Shown here: one piece after another, positions 14,617-23,274 of the stretch | Position numbering within the stretch: position 1 is the first letter of the stretch | How the letters are laid out: each line of letters begins with the position of its first letter | Assembly (NCBI GenBank): GCA_016839905.1 | Contig: JAEOTJ010000270.1 | Location: forward strand, 1-23,274 | Length of the DNA stretch: 23,274 nt | Source: Promethearchaeota archaeon | GTDB lineage: Archaea; Asgardarchaeota; Lokiarchaeia; Sigynarchaeales; SOKP01 | Direction: 5' to 3' | Made by a program: the position numbers and the translations under genes | The notes under the pieces: model-generated | Seen by the model: the letters and a program-made list of their open reading frames with translations, nothing else | What the model was told of the DNA's origin: nothing | Databases searched by the model: none

Positions 14617-16659
14617 TTATTTGGGATTTTGATATTTTTTAAGAGCTGAATTTTTATCACTTTTAGTTGGTGGATGTTTTATAATTGGTTTGATTTGCTT
14701 GAGAGGTTTTTCGCATGCCCAACAGATACGTTCCATGACCTCCAATGCGTTTATGCAATTCATGCAATAATAAGCACCACAATGAGGACAAACAAACGTA
14801 TAGCCCGTAATGGAGCCTTTATGGACTAAACAATAATGCTTTTCTTTAAAGACTGGAATATCTTCTTTTATGAACACATTTTTCTTTTTTCTTAAGTCCT
14901 TTAATGTATTAACCACTCCTTCTTTTTGCTTTAATTCTCTTTTTATTCTTTTCATTGAACTGCCCCCTATCAAAGTGATTGAAATTATTACAGAAATAAG
15001 GATCATTATCATTATAATGAGAAAAATTATGAGAGTATCATTATTGGGTTCTTCTCTAGGTGGAGCCCCTAATCTTATTGATGCACAATTTGAAATACTA
15101 TACCCAAATTCGTTATATGCAACTACAATATAGTAAAATATTCCTTCCTCTACTTGAGTAATGTTAAAACTATTCTTTTTTAGTCCAGATTCAACTAATG
15201 TTAAGTCATCATTGATCCCTGTAATATATTTTTTAGATTTATAAATAGAATAATTATCCACATTAGGGGAATTGGTCCAAGTAAGAATGATCTCTTTAAA
15301 ATGAGAATGATACATGTAATTTACCTGAAAATCATTATATAATAAAGGGGTAAGATGAACATTTATGGACAGGTAACTTGAACTAGAATTCCCATATCTA
15401 TTAAATGCTACGAGTTTATAAAATAAGACTTCGTTTTCTTGACGAATCATGGTATAGGTCTTATTCGTTATATTAGTGGCTAAAATAGTAAGGTCCTGAT
15501 TAATTTCCATGATCGGCTCATGATGTTCATAAAGAGTATAATTGTTAGCTACCCCTATTTGAGTCCAAGTTAAATTAAATACTCCATCTAAGTCAGGTTC
15601 TTGGGCACTTGTATTTAAAATCACTTCTCCAGGTTTATACAAATTAACCGTAAAAAATCTAATATCAGAACGATATGGTTGACCAGAGGATGTACCGAAT
15701 ATTTGGATGCTATATAACCCATCAGCAGGCATCCTTATCGTGTGATTTCCATGTATTGATACGTTTTGTCCATCTAAAGAATAATATAATCCTTGCATCG
15801 TCATGCTTTCCTCAAAACAAACAAATAATCCTGGATCTTTATTATCTCCAATATCATAATGTGGATCCCATGAATAAGCAAAAGCATCGAAAAAATATTC
15901 TGAACCAGATTGAGAATAATCAGCATTGATCTCAACTTCACTTATAACTTCCACAGGTTCATATAAACTATAAGGGCCATAATATTGAGTCATCCCCCCC
16001 TCGGGTGTTATTTGGAGTTTAAACTCTTGAGTGCTTAAATTTTGATATTTTCCATTCCCACATTCAAAATCAATTCTTAAATGATACCACGTGTTATTAT
16101 CAAGACTTGTTATCAAAATATCAGAGTATCTAAAAAAATACAAGCTACCGTTCGTGATCTTAAGAAAGATGCCTGTGTAAAGATCAGAATCTATAGGACC
16201 ACGAAACAAGATATAGAAGGCTTTATTTGTATTAATTCCAAGTATCCAAAGCTCAACTGTACCATTACTCTGCATTCCAACATTATGTGTTGCGGATGGG
16301 CGATCATCAGTTCTAGTGTCATTTATTCCCACTACTTTCTTATGGCCTTCAAATTCATCCCAAATTTTAGGATAAGTATAACCATAATTTGATATAAATC
16401 TCCAATCATTACTAGAAGTATCCCCTTGAGTTCCACTATCGAATCCGTAAGTCGCGGGATAATATCCATCCATGGCGTTATAATATGTGTTATTCTCAGG
16501 AGTTATAATTTTAATTTCAGATGTACTACTTTCGGGTAATTTTATGTGGTTAAAAACCGAATGTTTTAATGTTCTCTCCATTAAATTTGGAGTAATAAAA
16601 AATTGATAAGGTAATATAAGAAAAAATATAAGAATATGAATTATTTTTTTATTTTTCAT
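14617..16659 (-). CDS. Surface protein with cytosolic zinc finger, tandem paralog of the next gene
   Basis: 680 residues with the same order of parts as its neighbour: signal sequence MKNKKIIHILIFFLILPYQF, ConA/LamG-like region (TVELWILGIN, NTWYHLRIDF, YFFDAFAYSWDP), two FN3-like domains with ILTWTNSPNVDNYSIYKSKK, a membrane helix at about 542-566 and cytosolic zinc ligands Cys610, His613, Cys624, Cys627, Cys632, Cys635, Cys646, Cys649. The most conserved stretch between paralogs is the zinc finger (KEKHYC, ITGYTFVCPHCG, ICWAC). The extracellular loops vary more, which fits a shared internal partner with diverging external ligands. It is 21 bases upstream of the second copy, so the pair is probably co-transcribed. 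The ligand is unknown. Confidence 0.75.
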   Translation of the reverse strand: MKNKKIIHILIFFLILPYQFFITPNLMERTLKHSVFNHIKLPESSTSEIKIITPENNTYYNAMDGYYPATYGFDSGTQGDTSSNDWRFISNYGYTYPKIWDEFEGHKKVVGINDTRTDDRPSATHNVGMQSNGTVELWILGINTNKAFYILFRGPIDSDLYTGIFLKITNGSLYFFRYSDILITSLDNNTWYHLRIDFECGNGKYQNLSTQEFKLQITPEGGMTQYYGPYSLYEPVEVISEVEINADYSQSGSEYFFDAFAYSWDPHYDIGDNKDPGLFVCFEESMTMQGLYYSLDGQNVSIHGNHTIRMPADGLYSIQIFGTSSGQPYRSDIRFFTVNLYKPGEVILNTSAQEPDLDGVFNLTWTQIGVANNYTLYEHHEPIMEINQDLTILATNITNKTYTMIRQENEVLFYKLVAFNRYGNSSSSYLSINVHLTPLLYNDFQVNYMYHSHFKEIILTWTNSPNVDNYSIYKSKKYITGINDDLTLVESGLKKNSFNITQVEEGIFYYIVVAYNEFGYSISNCASIRLGAPPREEPNNDTLIIFLIIMIMILISVIISITLIGGSSMKRIKRELKQKEGVVNTLKDLRKKKNVFIKEDIPVFKEKHYCLVHKGSITGYTFVCPHCGAYYCMNCINALEVMERICWACEKPLKQIKPIIKHPPTKSDKNSALKKYQNPK

Positions 16660-16887
16660 TGGATATCAGTTTTTCCTTTATTAAGGCACTATACTAGAAT
16701 AAGTCATTATCAAATATTAACCTTCAATTTTTATGGAGTTAAAGATATTAAAAGTAATCAAAATTAAAGAATAGTATCAAGAAATTCATCAAATTAAAGG
16801 CAACCAGATGTGATAACCTTTATTGATAAGATGACTTCTAAGAAAAAATTTTATCTAATCGAAACGATAGCATATATTATGAAGAAA

Positions 16888-17067
16888 TTATCGTCTTTTC
16901 TTAAATATTACTACTCCTACTATTGTGATAACAATCCCCGCTATTCCCATTACTAAAATTAATTCTAGTGGAAAAGGTGGGTTATCAATTCCCGAGTCTT
17001 CTGGAGTAAATTAAGTCGGCAGAATATTTACTGTTAAATATAGAGAGGATAAAGGTCTTACAAACAT
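16888..17067 (-). pseudogene. Decayed 3' end of a surface protein gene (C-terminal membrane anchor)
   Basis: Minus-strand frame: MFVRPLSSLYLTVNILPT, TAA (17011-17013), FTPEDSGIDNPPFPLELI, a hydrophobic helix (LVMGIAGIVITIVGVVIF), KKRR and a final TAA (16888-16890). This is the typical C-terminal anchor of archaeal cell-surface proteins after an Ig-like strand. The internal stop and the missing N-terminal part mark it as a remnant. The rest of 16660-17117 is AT-rich, without another gene, and includes the SMC promoter. Confidence 0.55.
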
Positions 17068-17080
17068 TTATATATATTTC
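17061..17080 (+). promoter_or_regulatory. Promoter of the SMC operon (TATA box)
   Basis: TTTATATATATTT at 17067-17079, preceded by CAAACA as a possible BRE. Transcription would begin near 17100-17105, leaving a short leader before the ATG at 17118. It overlaps the start of the remnant gene on the other strand. Confidence 0.5.
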
Positions 17081-17117
17081 TTTACCATTTTATTATTACA
17101 TGGATGATAGTTAGTTT

Positions 17118-20100
17118 ATGACAAATTTAAATTATAAAAATAAAGTTCAAAAAATTAAATCAGATTTTAAACGGAAAGTCTACATTTCTAAATTATTTTT
17201 AGAAAATTTCTTAACTTTTCAAAAGGGTGAAGTAGTTTTTTATAAGTCTCCCTCCTTAAATATAATTGTCGGGCCTAATTGGTCAGGCAAGACAACGATA
17301 TTTCAAGCCATTAAATTTGCTCTTGGAAGCAATGAAAGAGACGAGAGATACAAAAAATGGTCGGATTTCATAAGACACCATCAAAATAAAGCAATGGTAG
17401 AAATTCATATTCAAAATGGAATAGAATTAATACAATTGAGAAGGACTGTAATCGCCGGGCAATCTCCTTTCTTTTCAATTAAAAAAGAAGGGGATATTTT
17501 TAAAAAGGTACAAGCTCTTGAAGTACAGAAGCTCATCTCGGATTTAAACATTAATCCAGATAATCAATTTGCGTTTGTTGGCCAAGGCAAAATTGATAAT
17601 ATTAAGGAATTAAAGCCTAATGAACTATGTTCTTTTCTAGAAAAAGGTATGGGATTAAAATCTTTAAGAGAAGAGATATTGCAACAAAAATATGATGTTT
17701 TAAACCTAAATAGTGAATTAAATTCATTAAAAACAAAAAAAAATACAATAAATATTGGGCTTGAGTTATTACGCCCTAAATTGGAACGCTTAGATGTAAA
17801 GAAAAAATTGGAAGAGCAAAAAAGGATTCATGAAGATGAACTTTTATGGGCAAACAAGAAGAAACTGAAAGAGGACATTAAAAATTTAGAAGAAGAAATA
17901 TTGAAAATTAAAGCTTATATAGAAGAGATACAACTAAAAAAGGTTGAAAATGAAAAAGAACTTGAAATCTTTCAAGAAAAAATAACAAATATAGAAAAAA
18001 ACATCAATGAAATCTCTGAAAAATTAGGAGAAAAGAAGTTCCAAAAACAAGAATTAGAAGTAAGAGTTCAATCTTGGCAAAAAGATAAAATTAAAATGAA
18101 ACAAGAATTAGAAGCCCTTGAAGAGCACATTACAAGAAGAAAAAAAGTACTTGATAATTATACAAGTCAAAAAAATACCTTAGACAAGGAACTCAATCTA
18201 ATTAAATTGGAAGAAAGCAAGGTTGAGAAGAACATTGATGATTTAATGAATGAACTCTCAGTTTTAAAGCAAAAAATAAAAAGAAATAAAAATTTTCTTG
18301 ATGAATATAATCAAGTTTTACTCGTAAAAAAGGCGAAACTGGAGGAAATTCAGGAAAATGAGGAATACATTGAAGCATATAATGATGAAATCAAGCAATT
18401 ATTTCAAAGTTTTGAAGATATTGAACATAAATTGGATAAAAACAAGTGGTTTTTAAAAGATCCTACTGCAAATCTACTCAAGAAATTAGATAAGGAAAAA
18501 ACCGTGATTGCATCAAAGCTTTATGATATTAATGATGAACAAAGACAATTAGAAAGAATAAGAGAGAAGAAATTTAGAAAGCTTAAACAAATGCAAGGTT
18601 CCTTGAGTCATAGGAGGGTAATGCTTCCATCAAATATAACAATTCTTAAAGATGAAATAAAAAAAATACCTTCTTTAAAAAGCGTTAAAGGGCCCATAAT
18701 CGATTTTCTAAAATATGATGACAGTTTAAGTTATGCAATTGAGTCCGTATTAGGTGAAAACTTGCTTTATAGCTTCGTTGCTGATAATTGGGAAACTTTT
18801 AACCTCCTGAAAATACTAAAAAAGAAGTTCAATGCATATTGTAATATTTATCTTACTAAAAACTTGAAAGTCAATCCTTATCCTAAGATTTCTACTAAAG
18901 GAGTGATTGGATACTTAGTAGACTTAATAAAATTCATGAATAACGATCTAGATATTAAAAAAGTCATATATTCTAAGATTAAGAACTGTCTTGTTGTTCA
19001 AGATTATCGAGCGGGACAGGCAGTATATGCCACGACTAATTTTAGTGGAAAATGTGTGACTTTAGAAGGAGAGCAAATTGTATCATATAAATATGCTTTT
19101 GAAACCCCTTATACAAAACGTTTAAAAGGATTTCTAAGTGCAGGCACACAAAGGGAGCAAGCAAGCGTATTAGAAACAGAATTACAATCGTTGAATGAGG
19201 AAATCTCACAATTACAAGTTAAAGCTTCAAAGCTTGATAATAGACACAAAGAGATTTACAAAAAAAAAGAAGCTTTTGAAGATCTTTTATATACTTTTAA
19301 ACAAAAACAGAGAATTACTACCAAAAAGAATAATTTATATGATAAAAGAACTAATTTAGAAGAACTTAACACGAGTATAGATGAGGAAATTCAAGTTTTG
19401 GACTCTAAATTAAAAGAATTAGAATCCCAAAAAGAGCCAGAGTTTTTCAAGTGGAATGAGAGATTTAATCAAATCCCCTTGGAATTAAATGAATTTTATG
19501 AGGAAAAGAAAAAATGGGATAAAAAATTAAAGGAGAATCAAGAGATTTTAAAAGAAATCGAAGAAAACATTAATCAACACTCCAATAAACTTAGTGCTAT
19601 AAAAACAGAGCATAAAATCAAAAAAGAGAGCTTTCAAAAATCAGATAAAGAAGCATTTGAAATATTCAGAGAAATCGGAAATATACAAGATGAGATTGAT
19701 AAAATCAAGGAAAATATATCCAATTTAAACCTTAAGAAAAAGGAGATTCAAGAAGAAAAAAGCATTTTAGATAAGAGAAACATCTCGATAAAAATAAATT
19801 TAGAACAAACCAACATCAAATTTAATTCTACTCAACAAGAATTAAAGTCAAAAAATAACGATTTAAAAAGAATTAATGTAGAAATTGGAGAGAAACCCCC
19901 CAAAATTCGGCTAATTGAAGAAATCAAAGGGGATATTTTAAAAATCAATAAAGAATTACTCAGATATAGCGATGTGGATGATTCTATAATAGTTGAACGA
20001 GACCAAATGATTGATTCATTAAAAAAAATTGAAAAAAATCAAAACGATTTAAAAAAAGACATTAAAGCAGCAATTAAAGCAGAAAATAAGATGGAGGATA

Positions 20101-20585
20101 CTTACTATAACAAGTTTAAAATAGTCCTTAATAACTTAAAATCAAAAATAAATCAAAAATTTAAGAATTCAGATGTAAAACAATACTGTACTCTTGATAT
20201 CGTTGGGGATTTTGAAAATCTGGGAGTTGAAATCAAGGCGGCAACTTCAAAAGAACTCGTAAGGGAATGTACGGCCTTAAGCGGGGGTCAAGTCTCATTA
20301 ATTTCAATTTGCTTGATTCTCTCTCTCCAAGACATAAGAACAACACCACTTTGCATGTTTGATGAGGCAGCCATGTTTTTAGATGATAAAAACACGGAAG
20401 TAGCGTATAATTTAATTAAATCCACGCTTGAAAAACGCTCTATTCAAATAATTGTTTTTCTCCCCCAAGGAAAAAATCCCGAGTTTTTAAGCTTGGCTGA
20501 TAAAGTAATTGGAGTTGCCAGGACGGGCAAGAGTGAATCCTCACACGTGTTTGAAAAACCAAAAATAATAAAAGTTGATGATTAA
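17118..20585 (+). CDS. smc: SMC-family chromosome organisation ATPase
   Basis: 1155 residues. Head: FLENFLTF and S-L-N-I-I-V, then Walker A G-P-N-W-S-G-K-T-T at 52-60 and Q-loop F-V-G-Q-G-K at 153-158. A long coiled coil follows from about 190 to 500. The hinge at about 515-675 includes KGPIIDFLKYDDSLSYAIES and a Gly-rich G-F-L-S-A-G end. A second coiled coil runs to about 1000. The C-terminal head has the signature ALSGGQVSLISI at 1053-1064 and Walker B L-C-M-F-D-E at 1078-1083. SMC dimers with a kleisin and kite subunits bind DNA and extrude loops. Trp replaces the near-invariant Gly at position 55, and the N-F-L-T-F and PSLNIIVGPN phrasing recalls Smc5. It abuts the kleisin gene with no gap. 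Confidence 0.9.
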   Translation: MTNLNYKNKVQKIKSDFKRKVYISKLFLENFLTFQKGEVVFYKSPSLNIIVGPNWSGKTTIFQAIKFALGSNERDERYKKWSDFIRHHQNKAMVEIHIQNGIELIQLRRTVIAGQSPFFSIKKEGDIFKKVQALEVQKLISDLNINPDNQFAFVGQGKIDNIKELKPNELCSFLEKGMGLKSLREEILQQKYDVLNLNSELNSLKTKKNTINIGLELLRPKLERLDVKKKLEEQKRIHEDELLWANKKKLKEDIKNLEEEILKIKAYIEEIQLKKVENEKELEIFQEKITNIEKNINEISEKLGEKKFQKQELEVRVQSWQKDKIKMKQELEALEEHITRRKKVLDNYTSQKNTLDKELNLIKLEESKVEKNIDDLMNELSVLKQKIKRNKNFLDEYNQVLLVKKAKLEEIQENEEYIEAYNDEIKQLFQSFEDIEHKLDKNKWFLKDPTANLLKKLDKEKTVIASKLYDINDEQRQLERIREKKFRKLKQMQGSLSHRRVMLPSNITILKDEIKKIPSLKSVKGPIIDFLKYDDSLSYAIESVLGENLLYSFVADNWETFNLLKILKKKFNAYCNIYLTKNLKVNPYPKISTKGVIGYLVDLIKFMNNDLDIKKVIYSKIKNCLVVQDYRAGQAVYATTNFSGKCVTLEGEQIVSYKYAFETPYTKRLKGFLSAGTQREQASVLETELQSLNEEISQLQVKASKLDNRHKEIYKKKEAFEDLLYTFKQKQRITTKKNNLYDKRTNLEELNTSIDEEIQVLDSKLKELESQKEPEFFKWNERFNQIPLELNEFYEEKKKWDKKLKENQEILKEIEENINQHSNKLSAIKTEHKIKKESFQKSDKEAFEIFREIGNIQDEIDKIKENISNLNLKKKEIQEEKSILDKRNISIKINLEQTNIKFNSTQQELKSKNNDLKRINVEIGEKPPKIRLIEEIKGDILKINKELLRYSDVDDSIIVERDQMIDSLKKIEKNQNDLKKDIKAAIKAENKMEDTYYNKFKIVLNNLKSKINQKFKNSDVKQYCTLDIVGDFENLGVEIKAATSKELVRECTALSGGQVSLISICLILSLQDIRTTPLCMFDEAAMFLDDKNTEVAYNLIKSTLEKRSIQIIVFLPQGKNPEFLSLADKVIGVARTGKSESSHVFEKPKIIKVDD

Positions 20586-21248
20586 ATGGCAGATTCTGAA
20601 TTGATATTTCAAAATTTAGTTAAGAAAATTGAAGATATTCAGAAAAGTGTTAATTTAGGAGAGATTAATTTGCTTGATCTGGAATTAGTTCCCTTATTTA
20701 ATGATTTAAGAGATACACTCAATATAAAAAACCTCAATGAGCATTCCAGAACATATAAAGAAGCGTACAATCTTCTTGACCATAAGTTCAATGAATTAAA
20801 AAGCCTATTAAGCTCATCTAATATTGAACAGAAATTCTTGAAATACTTCGAATTAAATCCTAGCGATGAAGAGATCTCCAGCTTATTTGAAAATTGTTGG
20901 AGAAAAGCATTTGCTATTGATGTATTATCATATCAATTCTTAGATTCTTCTAAAAGTCTGTTAAAAAGAGAAAAAAGATCTCCCTTGGAAAGTCCAACGA
21001 TTGAATATGAGGAATATAATGAAGATTTCATCCTTAAGGTTCCAAAATTAAGGTATACTGAAAAAATGACTCAATATCTAGAAGAAATAAAAAAGAAGAT
21101 GCCTTGTTCATTCAATGATATATTTGAAGAGGAACAAGATGATATAAATTTATGTAAGAATTTCGTTTATATTCTACATTTATTGCAATCTGGCATGATT
21201 AAATTTCAAAAAGAAACCAATTTTTTATATTTAGAAGAGGAGGAATAA
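20586..21248 (+). CDS. scpA: ScpA-like kleisin
   Basis: 220 residues. The ATG directly follows the SMC stop. The N-terminal helices (FQNLVKKIEDIQKSVNLGEI and LLDLELVPLFNDLRDTLNI) fit the kleisin part that binds the SMC neck; I-N-L-L-D-L-E-L-V-P-L resembles the I-D-I-x-D-I-P-I region of ScpA. The middle (about 65-160) is acidic and variable, the kite-binding linker. The C-terminal 60 residues form a winged helix (F-V-Y-I-L-H-L-L-Q-S-G-M-I-K-F-Q) that binds the SMC head cap. It is shorter and more divergent than typical ScpA (about 240-260 residues). The assignment relies on fold pattern plus operon position. Confidence 0.75.
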   Translation: MADSELIFQNLVKKIEDIQKSVNLGEINLLDLELVPLFNDLRDTLNIKNLNEHSRTYKEAYNLLDHKFNELKSLLSSSNIEQKFLKYFELNPSDEEISSLFENCWRKAFAIDVLSYQFLDSSKSLLKREKRSPLESPTIEYEEYNEDFILKVPKLRYTEKMTQYLEEIKKKMPCSFNDIFEEEQDDINLCKNFVYILHLLQSGMIKFQKETNFLYLEEEE

Positions 21249-21252
21249 TAAT

Positions 21253-21783
21253 ATGAATGAAATGTCTATATTAATGCATGTAATGAGTAAAAAAGAAGGC
21301 TCTGGTCGATATGGGGCAACAATGAAAGAAATACTTAAAATACTATCTATTTCACCTGACAGTAAGAATGCTTCCATTTATTTTCAAGATTTAATTGCTA
21401 ATTTTTCAAAATACCTTGAACCTTTGGGACTTCAGACCAAATTCAATCCAATTGATAATAATTGGTTCATTTCTCATGAGGCCGAAATATCTGATATTAT
21501 CAATGCCAATCCTTTTGAAGGAAAGCCCAGGTTAGCGGCCACTTTATTATGTTCCTTAATTTGTTGCCTTAGAAATTCGGGAATTGGAAAAATCCATCAA
21601 ATTAAAGAATTAAGAAAAAAGAAAAACGTTGTTGAAGATTTGAAAGAGTTAGAAGAAAAAGGATATTTAGAAATTGATGATAATCACTTACAAGTACGTT
21701 TAACTCCTCTTATCGGATATCAACTAGATCTTAGTAAATTATTCATTAAATTGGCTTTAAAATTAGAGCAAAAAGAAAATTAA
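21253..21783 (+). CDS. scpB: ScpB-like kite subunit
   Basis: 176 residues, starting four bases after the kleisin stop. Two winged-helix units are visible. The first includes T-M-K-E-I-L-K-I-L-S-I-S and a strand pair. The second has RLAATLLCSLICCLRNSGIG, K-I-H-Q-I-K-E-L-R, K-N-V-V-E-D-L-K-E-L-E-E-K-G-Y-L-E-I, and a strand with L-T-P-L-I-G-Y, as in ScpB where A-x-I-A-Y...R-G...L-x-x-L-x-x-x-G-L-I is typical. ScpB dimers hold the kleisin linker. Third gene of the smc-scpA-scpB operon; its end is 14 bases from the convergent GTPase gene. Confidence 0.75.
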   Translation: MNEMSILMHVMSKKEGSGRYGATMKEILKILSISPDSKNASIYFQDLIANFSKYLEPLGLQTKFNPIDNNWFISHEAEISDIINANPFEGKPRLAATLLCSLICCLRNSGIGKIHQIKELRKKKNVVEDLKELEEKGYLEIDDNHLQVRLTPLIGYQLDLSKLFIKLALKLEQKEN

Positions 21784-21797
21784 AGAAAAGAAATACA

Positions 21798-22442
21798 TTA
21801 TTTTCCAGTGGTTATTTTTAACATCATCTCTGCCACAGCATTATTGTAGGTTTCAATATCAGCAAATCCTTCAACTGTTTCTCCACAAGTAGTAAAAATG
21901 TTAATAATAGTTATCTTTCTTTCTTTGAAAAAGTCGGTAATCTTCTTTTTTATTTCTTCAAGTTTTTTCTCTTTTTGTGCTTTATTACCCTTGAGCAAAT
22001 CAAACTTGTTTATACATATATTTATCTTATCGGGGAAAAATCTAACATCATTAAAAAAACTAAATTGAGTATCAATATCTCGGTCGAGTGAGAATACACC
22101 TATAATCTGCGTTGCGATTCTACTAATCGTTATTATTCCCATCTTGACGACAGCGCGCTCTCGATCGCCCCCCGGCGCGAAGATGGTATGAGCTTTTTTA
22201 GATGCATCCTCACGGAAAACTACTCTGTTTGGATGGATAGTTTTTGTTTCTTTTTCATTAAGGGCATTTTCCTTATCACCGCCTGGAACTGTAGCTTCTC
22301 CCGAAAAGTCTGTTTTTATTACTGTACATTTAAGTCCTCCCTCGACTTTTTCTATATCTCCTTTATTCAAATATCTAACAAATAATCGCAGTATTGAAGT
22401 CTTACCTACACTAACATCTCCTAATAATCCTATATTAACCAT
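21798..22442 (-). CDS. Ras-superfamily small GTPase, SRPRB/COG2229-like, with atypical G3
   Basis: 214 residues from ATG 22440-22442, eight bases after a GGAGGTG site that lies in the end of the previous gene; the frame is open 15 codons further. G1 is G-L-L-G-D-V-S-V-G-K-T-S near residue 5. A Thr in K-T-I-H-P (about 70) could be the switch I Thr. G3, usually D-x-x-G-Q, is A-P-G-G-D-R-E here, so the catalytic Gln is absent. G4 is I-N-K-F-D, G5 is T-T-C-G-E. The final helix is amphipathic and no lipidation site is seen. It probably cycles slowly or needs a GAP. It is coupled to the upstream 272-residue gene. Confidence 0.85.
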   Translation of the reverse strand: MVNIGLLGDVSVGKTSILRLFVRYLNKGDIEKVEGGLKCTVIKTDFSGEATVPGGDKENALNEKETKTIHPNRVVFREDASKKAHTIFAPGGDRERAVVKMGIITISRIATQIIGVFSLDRDIDTQFSFFNDVRFFPDKINICINKFDLLKGNKAQKEKKLEEIKKKITDFFKERKITIINIFTTCGETVEGFADIETYNNAVAEMMLKITTGK

Positions 22443-22443
22443 T

Positions 22444-23262
22444 TTAGGACACCTCCGATTCAAGAAGTTTATTAAGAAGCACTTCATAATCTTGGACGAG
22501 GAACTGTTCTAAAAAAGCGTTGTTATGGGCATGTATGAGGGCAATCAACACTTCTTTCAGATTTTTAGCGCCTTTAGCATATTTTATCAGATTTTCTGAT
22601 GAAGGCTCATCAGTAAAATCTTTTGCTTCTTTCTCAAATCCAAAGTTTTTCCTATCAGGTAGGGAATTAAAGAAACCAAAAGCGGAATACCCTTGATATT
22701 GGAAAAAAACAAAGAATCTAGATTTAATAGAAGTTATAATTTCACTAAGATAAACACTCGGATACAATTCTCCTAAGATTAGATAATCATCTTGCTTAAT
22801 CACGAAATATGGAGAAATAGGCGATTGATGAGCACCATACATTTCTTTAGGGGGTAAGGAAATGAAAGGTAATTTTTCTTCAACAATAGCCCATAGATCT
22901 TCTCTTTTTTTTTCTATTAATAATTCTTTGATTTCTTCATAAGCGTAATAGAAATCTGTTTGAAGTCCTAATAATGAACTCAAATATACAGACAATGAAG
23001 CAAATGTAGCTTCTAAAAGAGGTTGTCGTGAACTGGTTTCACCAGGTTTTACAGCACCTTTCCAGGCTCGAAGAGCTGAATAGACGAATCCCTTTACATC
23101 GAAAAAGTTTCCACACAGCAGTATGAAACTTGGCGAGCTTCCTCTCGCATCAGTAAAAAATTTGACAGATTTATTTAATAATACTTCTTCCAAATCTTTA
23201 TCGAGAAATTTAGAATGTACTTGTGGCATCTGTAACCAGCCAGTTCTCTTTTTTTTCGCCAT
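22444..23262 (-). CDS. Unrecognised 272-aa protein coupled to the GTPase gene
   Basis: 272 residues beginning MAKKKRTGWLQMPQV. I recognise no family. The middle has hydrophobic strand pieces (SFILLCGNFFDVKGFVY, SRFFVFFQYQGYSAFGFF) and a helix ARSV-like region (LLEATFASLSVYLSSLLG). The end is helical and acidic (EVLIALIHAHNNAFLEQFLV). There is no signal sequence or clear membrane helix. Its stop lies one base before the GTPase ATG and it carries the GTPase ribosome binding site, so the two are co-translated and may act together, for example as a GTPase effector or regulator. That role is inference from position. A Gly/Ser/Pro loop (DARGSSPSF) might be a binding loop but matches no known motif. 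Confidence 0.7.
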   Translation of the reverse strand: MAKKKRTGWLQMPQVHSKFLDKDLEEVLLNKSVKFFTDARGSSPSFILLCGNFFDVKGFVYSALRAWKGAVKPGETSSRQPLLEATFASLSVYLSSLLGLQTDFYYAYEEIKELLIEKKREDLWAIVEEKLPFISLPPKEMYGAHQSPISPYFVIKQDDYLILGELYPSVYLSEIITSIKSRFFVFFQYQGYSAFGFFNSLPDRKNFGFEKEAKDFTDEPSSENLIKYAKGAKNLKEVLIALIHAHNNAFLEQFLVQDYEVLLNKLLESEVS

Positions 23263-23274
23263 ATAATTAACACT

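Overview
The window is strongly AT-rich and tightly packed. It looks archaeal: TATA-like promoters, GGAGGTGAT-type ribosome binding sites, an SMC-kleisin-kite operon, Ras-superfamily GTPase logic and ACR3/ArsR genes. A Ras-like GTPase, surface proteins with a cytosolic zinc finger and apparent eukaryote-like SECIS hairpins together suggest an Asgard (Promethearchaeota, Lokiarchaeia-like) archaeon. That assignment is inference; no rRNA gene is present.

Layout. At 1-1479 lie the first codons of a minus-strand gene, two tiny tandem single-pass membrane proteins (the second was found by reading the sequence) and a YdjM-type membrane metal-dependent hydrolase. From 6852 down to about 1540 runs a minus-strand metal/metalloid island, with a divergent ArsR regulator at 7038-7442. 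In transcription order it holds an ACR3 arsenite exporter, a SAM-methyltransferase/HgcA-like corrinoid membrane protein fusion, an HgcB-like two-cluster ferredoxin with a vicinal-cysteine tail, and three paralogous small beta-grasp-like proteins, with a CxC thioredoxin-like protein between the first and second. Each of the three paralogs is interrupted in frame by UGA UGA, continues into a conserved C-terminal helix, and is followed by a conserved hairpin with the AUGA...UGA core of a eukaryote-type SECIS. I read them as selenoproteins with a vicinal diselenol (UU) pair. All three also seem to start at AUA or AUU behind a strong ribosome binding site.

From 7608 to 10854 (minus strand) there is a SAM methyltransferase, a ferredoxin-nitroreductase, a small winged-helix protein, a MarR regulator and a helical-repeat protein. 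At 11164-12420 is a plus-strand protein that keeps the AAA+ layout but has lost its ATPase motifs. At 12529-16659 are two tandem paralogous surface proteins (signal peptide, lamin-G/ConA-like region, two FN3-like domains, one membrane span, cytosolic zinc finger), followed by the decayed end of another surface protein. From 17118 to 21783 is an SMC, ScpA-like, ScpB-like operon. Convergent to it lies a Ras-like GTPase preceded by an unrecognised 272-residue protein.

The main result is the island at 1541-7442. Export (ACR3), sensing (ArsR), a corrinoid methyl-transfer pair resembling the mercury methylation proteins HgcA/HgcB, and apparent UU selenoproteins form what looks like one soft-metal (arsenic or mercury) detoxification unit that I do not know to be described.
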